The position numbers and the translations under genes were made by a program. The notes below the pieces were generated by a model. The model ran no database searches. It was not told the origin of the DNA and saw nothing but the letters and a program-made list of their open reading frames with translations. Shown piece after piece: positions 34,307-42,509 of a stretch of DNA of 48,020 nt. This DNA is from CAIKOD01 sp035543455 (GTDB lineage Archaea > Halobacteriota > Methanomicrobia > Methanomicrobiales > Methanospirillaceae): contig DATKKE010000026.1 of assembly GCA_035543455.1 (NCBI GenBank), forward strand, positions 1 through 48,020. The letters are read 5' to 3'. Positions within the stretch are counted from its first letter, which is position 1; every line of letters begins with the position of its first letter.

Positions 34307-34615
34307 TTATTGACAACCGGATTGGGAAGTGGACAATTCATTCTTTTTATTGCCTCGTTCATAAGCGGCCCGGGACAACCGGGGACGTTTCTGCCTTGGA
34401 ATCCCCGGCATCGTTGGCGGTGCATCCGGTAATCTGCTGTCCGGATATTTGTGACGAACCCTGGCTATCACGCAATCCGCACTGGATAACGTGAAATGAA
34501 CGAAGTATCCGGCGCAATAGTCGTTTGCCGACCGCAGAAGAAGAAGTGCGGGTAGTGCCGGGTCGGGATTGCGGATGTTGATACTCGTATCATTCAAAAA
34601 ATTAAAACGCATCAT
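34307..34615 (-). CDS. Doubtful hypothetical protein
   Basis: 102 residues. Codon use on this strand looks partly coding and parts are protein-like (DCVIARVRHKYPDSRLPDAPP, then RPRLSRAAYERGNKK). However, no ribosome binding site or TATA box precedes the ATG, and the stop lies only a few bases from the end of the neighbouring membrane-protein gene. Basic and Pro-rich near the C-terminus. It could be an orphan or a remnant. Confidence 0.3.
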   Translation of the reverse strand: MMRFNFLNDTSINIRNPDPALPALLLLRSANDYCAGYFVHFTLSSADCVIARVRHKYPDSRLPDAPPTMPGIPRQKRPRLSRAAYERGNKKNELSTSQSGCQ

Positions 34616-35136
34616 TCATATGATCAGGCGCGTACCTCTACCTGTTGATAGTTGTATGTCCTTAGCTGCTGCACGATTGCCGAATGGGAAAAAAACATCG
34701 AAGAACGCCGATCATAACGAGGAAGCCCCTGTTATTATCGAGTGGAAACCGTTATCAAAATCGATCTCCGGAAATCACCCCTATCGCAGGAAGATTTAAT
34801 CAGTATTCCGGATCTCCCCACACCGCCGGAATTTTTTTGAAAGTTCAGATCTCCGTAACTACTCCGTAGCATGGCAGTTGGCATGGTTTTATCCGCGATC
34901 CGCCGATCCCCGGGATACGTGACACCAGGGAAAACCTTAATTTACCGGTCTGATACCCGTTTATTACTGCATTTCTGTTGCCAATCAAGGTAATCATCTT
35001 CAATCGCTGTACCCTATAGTATGCTGACGTGAAGAGATGACGCTCCCCCCGATGGTGCACTCCGGAAGAGCTTGACGATAATCATATCTCTATATAGAAT
35101 CTAATCGAATACTTTATTTAATCCATTTCTATAGTA
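34616..35136. other. Intergenic stretch, no gene supported
   Basis: A 76-codon frame from 34569 lacks start signals. The end of the stretch holds the TATA-like CTTTATTTAAT (35112-35122) for the small gene at 35137. Nothing else was seen. Confidence 0.45.
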
Positions 35137-35274
35137 ATGACTATGTCAGGAAAGAAATCGCACCGTCCGAAACCGATCAGGGTAAAAGATACAAAGGCAA
35201 CATCCGCAGTCGCAAGAAAAAATATGTCCTTATTGTCGATTAAGGATCAGATTCTTGAAAAACTGAAAAGATAA
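35137..35274 (+). CDS. Very small basic protein (45 residues)
   Basis: Short frame MTMSGKKSHRPKPIRVKDTK, then a helical end SLLSIKDQILEKLKR. A TATA box (CTTTATTTAAT) about 20 nt before the ATG fits leaderless transcription. The protein is strongly basic in its first half, disordered in appearance, and lies 87 nt before the CheY-like gene on the same strand. No family was recognised; a second ATG two codons on is equally good. A nucleic-acid or partner-binding peptide is conceivable but unproven. Confidence 0.5.
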   Translation: MTMSGKKSHRPKPIRVKDTKATSAVARKNMSLLSIKDQILEKLKR

Positions 35275-35361
35275 GGGAGAGAATCCAGATCCGGGAATAT
35301 TCTTGCGCCCACAGAAATTACGTTTTCATCCGGAATTACAGGCAGCCTATCGTGAGGAGAA

Positions 35362-35736
35362 ATGGGTCCGGCTAAAATACTGATTGTCGAGGACGATCCG
35401 ATCATTGCTTCCCTGATCGAATTACGTCTGATTACGTTAGGATATTCGGTATCAGGGAAGGCGAAGAATGAGACTGAAACCCTCGGGGCCATTGCAACCG
35501 AGGTCCCTGACCTGATACTGATGGATATCACGCTCGAAGGCGAAACCGACGGGATAACACTTACAAAGAAAATTCTCCGGGAAAAAAATGTCCCTGTTGT
35601 TTTTCTGACGGGACATACCGACGACGATACCATTGCGAGGGTGAAAGAGGTAGGTCCCAGCGGGTTTATTATAAAACCATTCAACGATCGGGACCTTCGT
35701 GTTTCGGTTGAACTGGCAATAACACGAAGAGGATAA
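35362..35736 (+). CDS. CheY-like stand-alone response regulator
   Basis: 124 residues, a single receiver domain. The acidic pocket is E10-D11-D12 (IVEDDPII), the phosphorylated Asp is D55 in LILMDITLEGETDG, the Thr of FLTGHTDDD lies near 83, and the Lys is K105 in GFIIKPFNDR. No output domain follows, so it acts through protein contact, as CheY or a phosphorelay intermediate. A GAGGAGA abuts the ATG. The kinase gene with its own receiver begins 12 nt downstream, so the two are probably co-transcribed and may share phosphate. Confidence 0.95.
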   Translation: MGPAKILIVEDDPIIASLIELRLITLGYSVSGKAKNETETLGAIATEVPDLILMDITLEGETDGITLTKKILREKNVPVVFLTGHTDDDTIARVKEVGPSGFIIKPFNDRDLRVSVELAITRRG

Positions 35737-35748
35737 CCACAGGTATCT

Positions 35749-37179
35749 ATGTACTCGGTTCTTTACGTTGACGATGAAGAGCCGCTCCTTGAAATAGGCA
35801 AATTATTTCTGGAAGAAAAAGGCGAATTTTCGGTCGATACAAGTCTGTCGGCAACGGATGCGTTCGAAACGATCAAACGCACAAGGTACGATGCCATCAT
35901 CTCCGATTACCTGATGCCGGGACTGGATGGCATTGAATTTCTCAAGCAGGTCCGCTCGGTATTCGGTGATATCCCGTTTATTCTCTTCACCGGCAAGGGG
36001 CGTGAAGAGGTAGTGATCCAGGCGATCGACAATGGCGTGGATTTCTACCTCCAGAAAGGTGGAGAACCTGGTGCACAATATGCCGAACTTGCCCATAAGA
36101 TCAGGACTGCCGTGAACAAAAAACGGACCGAGAAGGCAATGAGGGAGAACGAGGAGAAATTCAGGTCTCTTGTAAGTAATGCACTCGAGGCGATCCTCAT
36201 TGTCGATTTCCAGGGGTCGATCCTGTTTGCAAACAACGCGACGGCCGATATCGTCGGGGTTGATGACTATCGTTCTCTTACCGGCAGGAATGTAATCGAT
36301 TTCATCGCACCGGAATCCCGCGAGGATGTAATCAGGGATTTTTCAGAGGTATCGAAGGGTCATGACGGGTACCTTGCCCACTATTCGGTGATCACCGCCC
36401 GGGGAAAAAAGATCCAAGTGGAGAGCATCGGGAAGGTGATCGGGTATGAAGGAAATCCTGCCGACCTTATCTCTCTTCGTGACCTGACGGACCGGAAACG
36501 TACCGAAGACGCCCTGACCTGTGCAAATAAAAAACTCAACCTGCTTTACAGTGCCGCACGCCATGATATCAGCAACCAGTTGATGGTTCTCGATTCCTTC
36601 CATATCCTGATCCAGGAGAATATCGGAAACCCGGACCTGGTGCAGGAGTATCTCGGGAAGTGTTCCATTGCTTCGAGAAATATCAGGGATCAGATCTCGT
36701 TTGCGAAGGACCTTCAGAACCTTGGTGAAAAAGCTCCAAAATGGCAGAACATTTCCCATTCCATCAACCAGGCGGCGAAAGCATTCCTGATGCAGGATAT
36801 TGGGGTACTGGTGGACCTGCCCAACACGGAGGTCTTTGCAGACCCTCTCCTCTACCAGGTTTTCTTCAACCTCATCGACAATTCCCTGCGGCACGGAGGG
36901 ATCGGCCTCTCGGAAATATGTGTATCGGGTCGTGAAACAGAGGACGGTCTGGTCATTGTTTACAACGATAACGGCACCGGCATTCCCTCCGGGGCAAAAG
37001 AACAGATTTTTTTGAAGGGATACGGGAAAAATACCGGAATCGGACTCTTTCTTGTCCGGGAAATACTTGCCATTACGGGTATTTCGATAAGGGAGACGGG
37101 AAATGAGAATGAAGGTGCCAGGTTCGAAATGACCGTCCCTAAGGAAAGTTTCCGGGTGAATAATAAAAGCCTGGATTAA
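35749..37179 (+). CDS. Hybrid histidine kinase: receiver, PAS, kinase
   Basis: 476 residues, soluble. A receiver domain comes first (YVDDEEP, D53 in IISDYLMPGLDG, K103 in LQKGGEP). A PAS domain follows at about 134-250, starting ENEEKFRSLVSNALEAILIVD and closing SLRDLTDRK. The H-box SAARHDISNQL puts the phospho-acceptor at H272. The ATPase has NLIDNSLRHGG, YNDNGTGIPSGAKEQIF and GYGKNTGIGLFLVREIL. The N-terminal receiver probably gates the kinase, a layout common in methanogens. It follows the CheY-like gene by 12 nt. Confidence 0.93.
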   Translation: MYSVLYVDDEEPLLEIGKLFLEEKGEFSVDTSLSATDAFETIKRTRYDAIISDYLMPGLDGIEFLKQVRSVFGDIPFILFTGKGREEVVIQAIDNGVDFYLQKGGEPGAQYAELAHKIRTAVNKKRTEKAMRENEEKFRSLVSNALEAILIVDFQGSILFANNATADIVGVDDYRSLTGRNVIDFIAPESREDVIRDFSEVSKGHDGYLAHYSVITARGKKIQVESIGKVIGYEGNPADLISLRDLTDRKRTEDALTCANKKLNLLYSAARHDISNQLMVLDSFHILIQENIGNPDLVQEYLGKCSIASRNIRDQISFAKDLQNLGEKAPKWQNISHSINQAAKAFLMQDIGVLVDLPNTEVFADPLLYQVFFNLIDNSLRHGGIGLSEICVSGRETEDGLVIVYNDNGTGIPSGAKEQIFLKGYGKNTGIGLFLVREILAITGISIRETGNENEGARFEMTVPKESFRVNNKSLD

Positions 37180-37285
37180 ATCCATGCCGGGGACATCCCC
37201 TTAAAAAATTCTCTAGGAGTCTTCGAAACATATAGTGAAAATAACGAAATTTCTCCGGCGTTTCCGGGATCGTCCGGGAAGATTT

Positions 37286-37342
37286 TATAGGTATTATGTA
37301 TCCCTATACAGTACCTATATATTATAGCCTATAAGTATATAT
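37286..37342 (+). promoter_or_regulatory. Promoter of Roadblock gene 2 with CCTATA repeats
   Basis: TATAGG at 37286 and CCTATA at 37303, 37314 and 37328 cluster upstream of a TATA box (TAAGTATATAT, 37332-37342). The box lies about 29 nt before the ATG at 37367, so the transcript is nearly leaderless. The repeats may bind a regulator. Confidence 0.45.
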
Positions 37343-37366
37343 TTCTAAGCGATCGTTCTCTGTTTA

Positions 37367-37714
37367 ATGTTGAAGGAGATACTCAGAGAATTTGTCGGAA
37401 TCACCGATGTGCAGTCTGCAGCCGTGTCCGGCCGGGATGGATTTGTTATTGAGATCGAGAAAACCAGCGATGTCAATCCCGATGCCGTCGGGGCGATGAC
37501 CTCCTCGAGCGTCCGGGTATACGAAGAGATGGGGAGAGCACTGGGAAGAGGTCGATTAAAACAGGCCGTGCTCTCTCATCGTAACGGGCATGTAATTTTA
37601 TGTCAGTTAACGGATGAGGAATTCCTCGTTATAACGGCAAAACCCGATGCCAATACCGGGCGCCTCATGCATGAGCTTGGGAAGAAGAAAGAACGGCTGC
37701 TTGCCGTTATGTGA
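37367..37714 (+). CDS. Roadblock/LC7-domain protein 2
   Basis: 115 residues and clearly paralogous to the protein at 32048-32395: same length, same start (MLKEILREFVG versus MLKQILQEFLQ), the same G-R-D-G-F-V-I-E turn, and the ending TGRLMHELGKKKERLLAVM versus SGRIRYDLKKNRERLIAAL. The central strand reads GHVILCQLTDEEFLVITAK. The two may form a heterodimer. The likely role is to regulate a small GTPase or to serve as signalling scaffold. It stands alone between the hybrid kinase and convergent small genes. Confidence 0.9.
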   Translation: MLKEILREFVGITDVQSAAVSGRDGFVIEIEKTSDVNPDAVGAMTSSSVRVYEEMGRALGRGRLKQAVLSHRNGHVILCQLTDEEFLVITAKPDANTGRLMHELGKKKERLLAVM

Positions 37715-37804
37715 TGATCTCTATCGAATGAGAGAACTGCCGAGGCATTGATTGGTAATTCAGCAGCACCCGGGCCTGAATTTTATTCCTGACCTCGGAA
37801 GATG

Positions 37805-38026
37805 TTACAGCAGACAGCACCTGTGTCGTTTGACCCGGCCTCCCGTGGCTATCGCTGCCTCCTCCGCCTCTTTAAAGGTCATGAACGGCCCGTGCCAGGT
37901 CTCTTTCTGACCCTCGATCTCCCTCAGCGGTACCCCCGTGCCGTTTTTACAGTGTCCGCAACCGGCACGATGAATTGCAGCGACGTGACCCTGTGCCCGC
38001 CAGTATTCATGGACCCAATAGTGCAT
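37805..38026 (-). CDS. Small Cys/His protein with WHGPF motif
   Basis: 73 residues. The order VAAIHRAGCGHCKNGTG, then ETWHGPFMTFKEAEEAAIATGG and HRCCLL recalls a family of short proteins with an H-x-x-x-C-x-x-C-x-x-G-x-G knuckle, a W-H-G-P-F turn and a cysteine-containing end. A zinc-binding fold is likely, with Cys pairs at both ends. The function of the family is unknown as far as I can tell. The ATG at 38026 follows an AGGTT stretch. It is convergent with the second Roadblock gene. Confidence 0.7.
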   Translation of the reverse strand: MHYWVHEYWRAQGHVAAIHRAGCGHCKNGTGVPLREIEGQKETWHGPFMTFKEAEEAAIATGGRVKRHRCCLL

Positions 38027-38332
38027 ATAGAACCTGGATTATATCAATATTCAATGATTGAGAATATAAGGCATTTCAAATTATATTGAGGGGATCCTCC
38101 TCCATGCAAAAATGATGATCCGGCATTGCCGGTAAGAATCTCCGGGCTCCATCGTGTCCCGGGATAACGGGCCATTAAGTCCTGGCATAGTAGTACCGAA
38201 AAGGCCTGTGACGATCAATAGTTCCTGAATCCTGGTTTATCCCACCAGGATTATATTGGTATTGTATTAATCTATAGTTATGAGAAAACATATATACTTT
38301 TGTGCACTATCATCAATCCGGGTGAGAACCCG

Positions 38333-38437
38333 ATGTTTAAATGTGCGACATGCACGAAACAATTCAAATCAAAAAAAGAACTCGATGACCATAAGGCCAA
38401 AGTGCATGGGACAAGACAGACGAAGATGCGACACTGA
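38333..38437 (+). CDS. One-finger C2H2 zinc-finger miniprotein
   Basis: 34 residues: MFKCATCTKQFKSKKELDDH, then KAKVHGTRQTKMRH. The spacing is C4-x2-C7-x12-H20-x4-H25, with Phe11 and Leu17 at the hydrophobic-core positions of a classical C2H2 finger, and a basic tail. GGTGAG lies 6 nt before the ATG and a TATA-like CATATATAC lies near 38289, so both transcription and translation signals are good. Small C2H2 proteins are widespread in archaea and presumably bind DNA, RNA or protein. The gap before it (38027-38332) contains no other gene. Confidence 0.8.
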   Translation: MFKCATCTKQFKSKKELDDHKAKVHGTRQTKMRH

Positions 38438-38575
38438 ATGGTTTTCCATTCCCGTGGCATCCCTGAATACGTTGTCCAGGAAATAATCGACTGCCGGCTG
38501 CCGGTCCGGGAATTGTATTCAACCGGTATCTTATAAGGTACCTGATTATTTTAAAAGAGAGGAGACGGTCAGGTT

Positions 38576-38869
38576 ATGTCCCTGATATCGGAACACTGGA
38601 TACTAAGTGCATCGGAAATACACGTTCTTTTGAGTGCAGAGGTGACTGAAAAATATGAAAAATATCCGCCGGAATGGTATACCGGGACATTTTCAGATGA
38701 ACAGCGGTCAATAATCCAGAATGTCCTTAAAAATGCCCTCAGAATTCAAAATAAAGACGATAAGGAGGTAACCGAATATATCAACAAACAGGAGGTATGG
38801 CTGAGGGAAGCATTCATCGTGATGATCGAGGAAGAGATAAAATTCATGAGAACGAGAACCAGGAATTAA
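38576..38869 (+). CDS. Small soluble helical protein, unknown
   Basis: 97 residues, no signal peptide or membrane span. It begins MSLISEHWILSASEIHVLLS and has a WY-containing turn (YPPEWYTGTFSDEQ), then a charged helix-rich C-terminal half (KNALRIQNKDDKEVTEYINKQEVWLREAFIVMIEEEIKF). A GGAGACGG stretch lies 12 nt before the ATG. No family was recognised. It lies between the C2H2 gene and the 8-TM kinase, convergent with the latter. Confidence 0.65.
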   Translation: MSLISEHWILSASEIHVLLSAEVTEKYEKYPPEWYTGTFSDEQRSIIQNVLKNALRIQNKDDKEVTEYINKQEVWLREAFIVMIEEEIKFMRTRTRN

Positions 38870-39020
38870 CCTCGCGCGGCAGGGGTATCAAACCCCCGGG
38901 GTTTTTCGTTCCTCTCATGCCCCGGAATCACCGGACTTTTTTTCGCTGGCCTGTGAACCTATACCTTCTCTTAATGAGAAAAATGAGATGGCAGAAGGAA
39001 TATTTTACCCCGGATTCGCC

Positions 39021-41141
39021 TCATCCGTGGGTTTGGGATTTCCCGGGCAGGATTCGATAATACTCACCGGGGACGCTGATTTCGAACCGCACGCCCTCCC
39101 CCTCAATGCCTGTTTCTTCTATGGTTATTCCAGTAATAGAGAGGATTTCCCGTGAGAGGAAGAGGCCGAGTCCTGTGTTGCTTCCGAACCCCTTCGCGAA
39201 GATCTTCTTCTTGTTTTCAACCGGGATCCCGATACCGTCATCGGCATAGATAATCGTCCCCCCGTGTCTGGTCTCATTGAACGTGAACGTTATGCGGGTC
39301 ACCCGTCTTCCATACCTGATCGAGTTATCCATGAGGTTATAGAATACCTTCCCGATGAGCGGGTCTGCATAGACCTCCAGTCCCCGGATGGCAAGATCAA
39401 CGTTGATCCCCGTAAGGTCCAACTGGGCGACAGACATCTGGACGATGCCGGATACATCCTGCCAGGAAGGGGATTGCACCCCCATCTCCTCGTAAAACCG
39501 GGTAAATTCAATCTGTTCGGCGATAACTTTCGCTATTCCGTCTTCTTTGGCGATATAATTCAGGATCTCCGGATCGGTAACATCCTGTTTTGATAATTCC
39601 AGGTAGGACCGCAGTGCGGTGATCTTGTTGAGAATGTCATGCCTGGTTATCGAGGAGAGCATCCTGATCTTCGCATTCGCCTGCCGGAGACCTTCCTCTG
39701 CATGTTTTCTCTCCGTTATATCGTATACCATGCCGATAGAACGGACTATCCTGCCCGTTTCGTCTTTTACGTGTTCACATTTTTCATGGACGTACCTGAC
39801 CTCGCCGGTACCGGGCCGGACGATCCGGTGTTCGATCTCAAAATTGTCTTTCCCATCGCGAACTGAACTCCTGTACATTTCGTCTACGAATGCACGGTCC
39901 TCAGGATGTACTGCCTCAATAAACGCCTCATAGGTCGCACCGAATCCCGGAATTTCCAGGCCGAATATACGGTATACCTCATCGGACCATGAAAGGCGGT
40001 TATTGACAAGGTCCAGGTCCCAGCTCCCGAGATGGGCGATCTCCTGCGTACGTTTGAGACGCTGTCCGCTCTCCCTCAGTTCATTCTCCATGCCGGTGAG
40101 AACCGTCACGATATGCCGCAGTTCCTCTTCGGCTGCCATCAGTTCTTCGTTGCTGGCGGTCAGCTCTTCATTAAGCTGGTTTAAATCCTCGTTTTTCCTG
40201 ACCAGCTGCTTCTCGGCCTCGTCGAGGGACCAGCCGAGATCGGATGATACCCTGCCGACGACATAGGAGGTGACGATGATAAAAACGACAAGGCTTGCAG
40301 CCACCCGGATAACATTCTGAACGGTATAAAAATTTGAAAACATGACGAACATGAGGTTCTCGGCCAGGATGATGATGCATGTCAGCGGGACGAACGTCCG
40401 GAGGAGGCGGGCTCTTGTTGAGTCTCCGACAAAATGCCTGAGTGGGAATGCCCCGGTGCCGGCAATGGCGACGAACGCCATCCCCGAAAACATCGCGGCA
40501 ATCGCAGAGGTCAGGGCGATCGGAATATACTGGGACCCATACAGGATCGGAGACCCGTAAATATACCCGAGCACAAACGTAAAACTGATAAAAGTGATGA
40601 TCACTCCTGTTCCCCCGATGACATCGGAGCCTGATGTATTGTCCCTGGCAGGGCCGGTCCTGCGGACGATGATGAAAAGGCCAAGGGCGACGAGGATGAT
40701 AAGGAGCGATGCAACCGGGGATATGGGTGTCGTCGGTGTCCCGAGAATGCTATTTCCGGCCTGGATCGACAGCGTCTCGATAATGAAGTGCCCGCCCTGG
40801 ATGCTCAGCGGTATTTCGACAGCCTCGATTGCAGCGATAACGATAAGGGCTGCCTGCACGGCTGATGCGACATATCCTTTCAGCCTTCCGAGCTGGCAGG
40901 ATACGATGACCAGCCCGAAAAAGATCCAGATCAGGGCTGCACTGAACGAGATAGGTTTCGAACCCGGTGACATGATCTCCGAGAGAGAGATCCCTGTGTA
41001 TAAACCCACAGTTCCCAGAATTCCGGTGACGATAATGGCCAGACCGAAGATGACCGTAAGTTTTTCAAAAAACCGGGCATCCAGGATGCTGTCGCCCTGA
41101 ATGGAATGTACGCCTGATGGATTTCCGGATTCTGGATTCAC
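39021..41141 (-). CDS. Membrane histidine kinase: 8-TM sensor, PAS, kinase
   Basis: 706 residues. About eight membrane spans lie between residues 28 and 298, a MASE-like integral sensor. A coiled coil follows (about 305-360, LNQLNEELTASNEELMAAEE), then a PAS_3-type PAS domain (about 362-480, with LGSWDLDLVNNRLSWSDEVYRIFG and VHPEDRAF, ending YDITERKH). The H-box SITRHDILNKI carries H501, and the ATPase has NLMDNSIRYG, YADDGIGIPVENKKKIF and GFGSNTGLGLFLSREIL. The signal is probably membrane-derived. No response regulator is fused or adjacent; the CheY-like protein 3.3 kb away is a possible partner. Confidence 0.93.
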   Translation of the reverse strand: MNPESGNPSGVHSIQGDSILDARFFEKLTVIFGLAIIVTGILGTVGLYTGISLSEIMSPGSKPISFSAALIWIFFGLVIVSCQLGRLKGYVASAVQAALIVIAAIEAVEIPLSIQGGHFIIETLSIQAGNSILGTPTTPISPVASLLIILVALGLFIIVRRTGPARDNTSGSDVIGGTGVIITFISFTFVLGYIYGSPILYGSQYIPIALTSAIAAMFSGMAFVAIAGTGAFPLRHFVGDSTRARLLRTFVPLTCIIILAENLMFVMFSNFYTVQNVIRVAASLVVFIIVTSYVVGRVSSDLGWSLDEAEKQLVRKNEDLNQLNEELTASNEELMAAEEELRHIVTVLTGMENELRESGQRLKRTQEIAHLGSWDLDLVNNRLSWSDEVYRIFGLEIPGFGATYEAFIEAVHPEDRAFVDEMYRSSVRDGKDNFEIEHRIVRPGTGEVRYVHEKCEHVKDETGRIVRSIGMVYDITERKHAEEGLRQANAKIRMLSSITRHDILNKITALRSYLELSKQDVTDPEILNYIAKEDGIAKVIAEQIEFTRFYEEMGVQSPSWQDVSGIVQMSVAQLDLTGINVDLAIRGLEVYADPLIGKVFYNLMDNSIRYGRRVTRITFTFNETRHGGTIIYADDGIGIPVENKKKIFAKGFGSNTGLGLFLSREILSITGITIEETGIEGEGVRFEISVPGEYYRILPGKSQTHG

Positions 41142-41518
41142 GGTGATGTTCCCACGCGTTCATTGCGAGATACAAAAAATTACCTCCCTATGTTTATAAT
41201 TAATGTGATTGTTCCGGCAGGAATAGGGCCGATTGAGCGCTGATCCGCCGGATCACAAATATCGGGTTGCGGAACGCGGATTAAATCGGCCACCAGGTGT
41301 CGTATCCCGGGCCGGGTAAACAGTACGGGAATAGCGGACGACCTCGCGTTCTCCCACAGGTCGAGTGCAAGCGGCTTCGTAACCCACGTTCACCAGGTCG
41401 ATGGGGTACCTGGGTGGATTCTTCACATCGCTCGTGTGAATACCGGGATATCTCTCTTTTTCGTTCTGTCCGCTGTTTTTTAGAAGGTGCACCAATCCGG
41501 AAGGTGGGAGGTTTTTTT
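41142..41518. other. Intergenic stretch, no gene seen
   Basis: The 80-codon minus-strand frame inside has no recognisable protein or start signal. The part next to the kinase start is A/T-rich and may be its promoter. Confidence 0.45.
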
Positions 41519-42457
41519 TCAGGTTATCCTCGACAACCGGTAGACCTTTGCAAGCTCCTGAAGGTCGTTAAGGATATAGGCAAAAGCCAGCCAGCTCCAT
41601 TTCCCAAACCGTTCTGTCAGGCTTGCAACCACGTGATCGATTGCGTCCCTCGGGGTATCGGGGGTCTCGCCGAAATACAGTTCCGAGAGGATCGTCACGC
41701 TCCAGGTATCGACCGGAAGGGAGGCCTGCCACAGGATTATACCGGCAGAGTAGACCCCTACCCCGGGAATTGAGGTAAGTTTCTTCAGGACTTCCTTTCC
41801 AGGCAGTTTTGCGAGTTCCCGCAGCGACACCGGGTTATCTGCGATGTACCGTGCTGCCGCGATCAGGCGACCCGACCGGTACCCGAGTTTTGCCCTGCCC
41901 CTGAGATCGGATTCGGGCGTCGCCGCGATTTTTTCGGGTGTCGGCCAGAGAGTCACCGATTTTCCGTCGAATTCTACCGTTGTCCCATACAGCCTGAGTA
42001 CCGCGTTCATCATCTCCTCGCTCCGCTTCATAGGTGCCATCTGGAGAAGGATTGCGAGGATCGTGCTACCAAAGAGGTCGTCCACCTGCCCCACCCGCAT
42101 TCCGCGGAGGTCCTCCACCGTCTTCGAAAGGACCGGATCCGTCTGTGCAAATTCATAAAACCCTTTAAGGTCTTCGCCGGCGCCCAGCCCTTCTGTAACA
42201 ATCGATTTCAGTTCGTCAACATCTCCTGCAGGAAGCGGAGATTCCGAGTATGCAGCGACGTGAACAATATTCTTAACCGCTGACATCTTCAGCCCGACCG
42301 GTGTTCTCCCAAGATACATACCGGTCCACAGCGTACCATCTTCGAAAATTTCGTTCCGGACTGACCAGTGCCATCCGGCGGGCTTCGCGACGGTGCGGGA
42401 AAAATCAAACGGTTCGGGAATATCGAGGGAAAAACGTGTAGTCCTCAGGAGCTTCAT
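41519..42457 (-). CDS. AlkA/OGG-like HhH-GPD DNA glycosylase
   Basis: 312 residues. The N-terminal domain resembles the TBP-like half of AlkA/OGG1 (FSLDIPEPFDFSRTV, GTLWTGMYLGRTPVGLKM). The helix-hairpin-helix LTSIPGVGVYSAGIILWQ lies at about 228-244 and the catalytic Asp is D250 in PVDTWS. At the position where OGG1 has its catalytic Lys, the HhH carries Val-Tyr, so a monofunctional AlkA-like glycosylase is more likely than an 8-oxoG lyase. Expected role is excision of alkylated or oxidised bases. It is 52 nt downstream of the lipoprotein gene on the same strand. Confidence 0.85.
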   Translation of the reverse strand: MKLLRTTRFSLDIPEPFDFSRTVAKPAGWHWSVRNEIFEDGTLWTGMYLGRTPVGLKMSAVKNIVHVAAYSESPLPAGDVDELKSIVTEGLGAGEDLKGFYEFAQTDPVLSKTVEDLRGMRVGQVDDLFGSTILAILLQMAPMKRSEEMMNAVLRLYGTTVEFDGKSVTLWPTPEKIAATPESDLRGRAKLGYRSGRLIAAARYIADNPVSLRELAKLPGKEVLKKLTSIPGVGVYSAGIILWQASLPVDTWSVTILSELYFGETPDTPRDAIDHVVASLTERFGKWSWLAFAYILNDLQELAKVYRLSRIT

Positions 42458-42509
42458 GGATATTCCGCCCCCCGGTTAGTCTGGGGAATCCCTGTCCGGC
42501 AAAAAAGAT

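Noticed and set aside
36343..37185. Minus-strand frame of 280 codons
   Set aside because: Antisense to the hybrid kinase, which has complete catalytic motifs.
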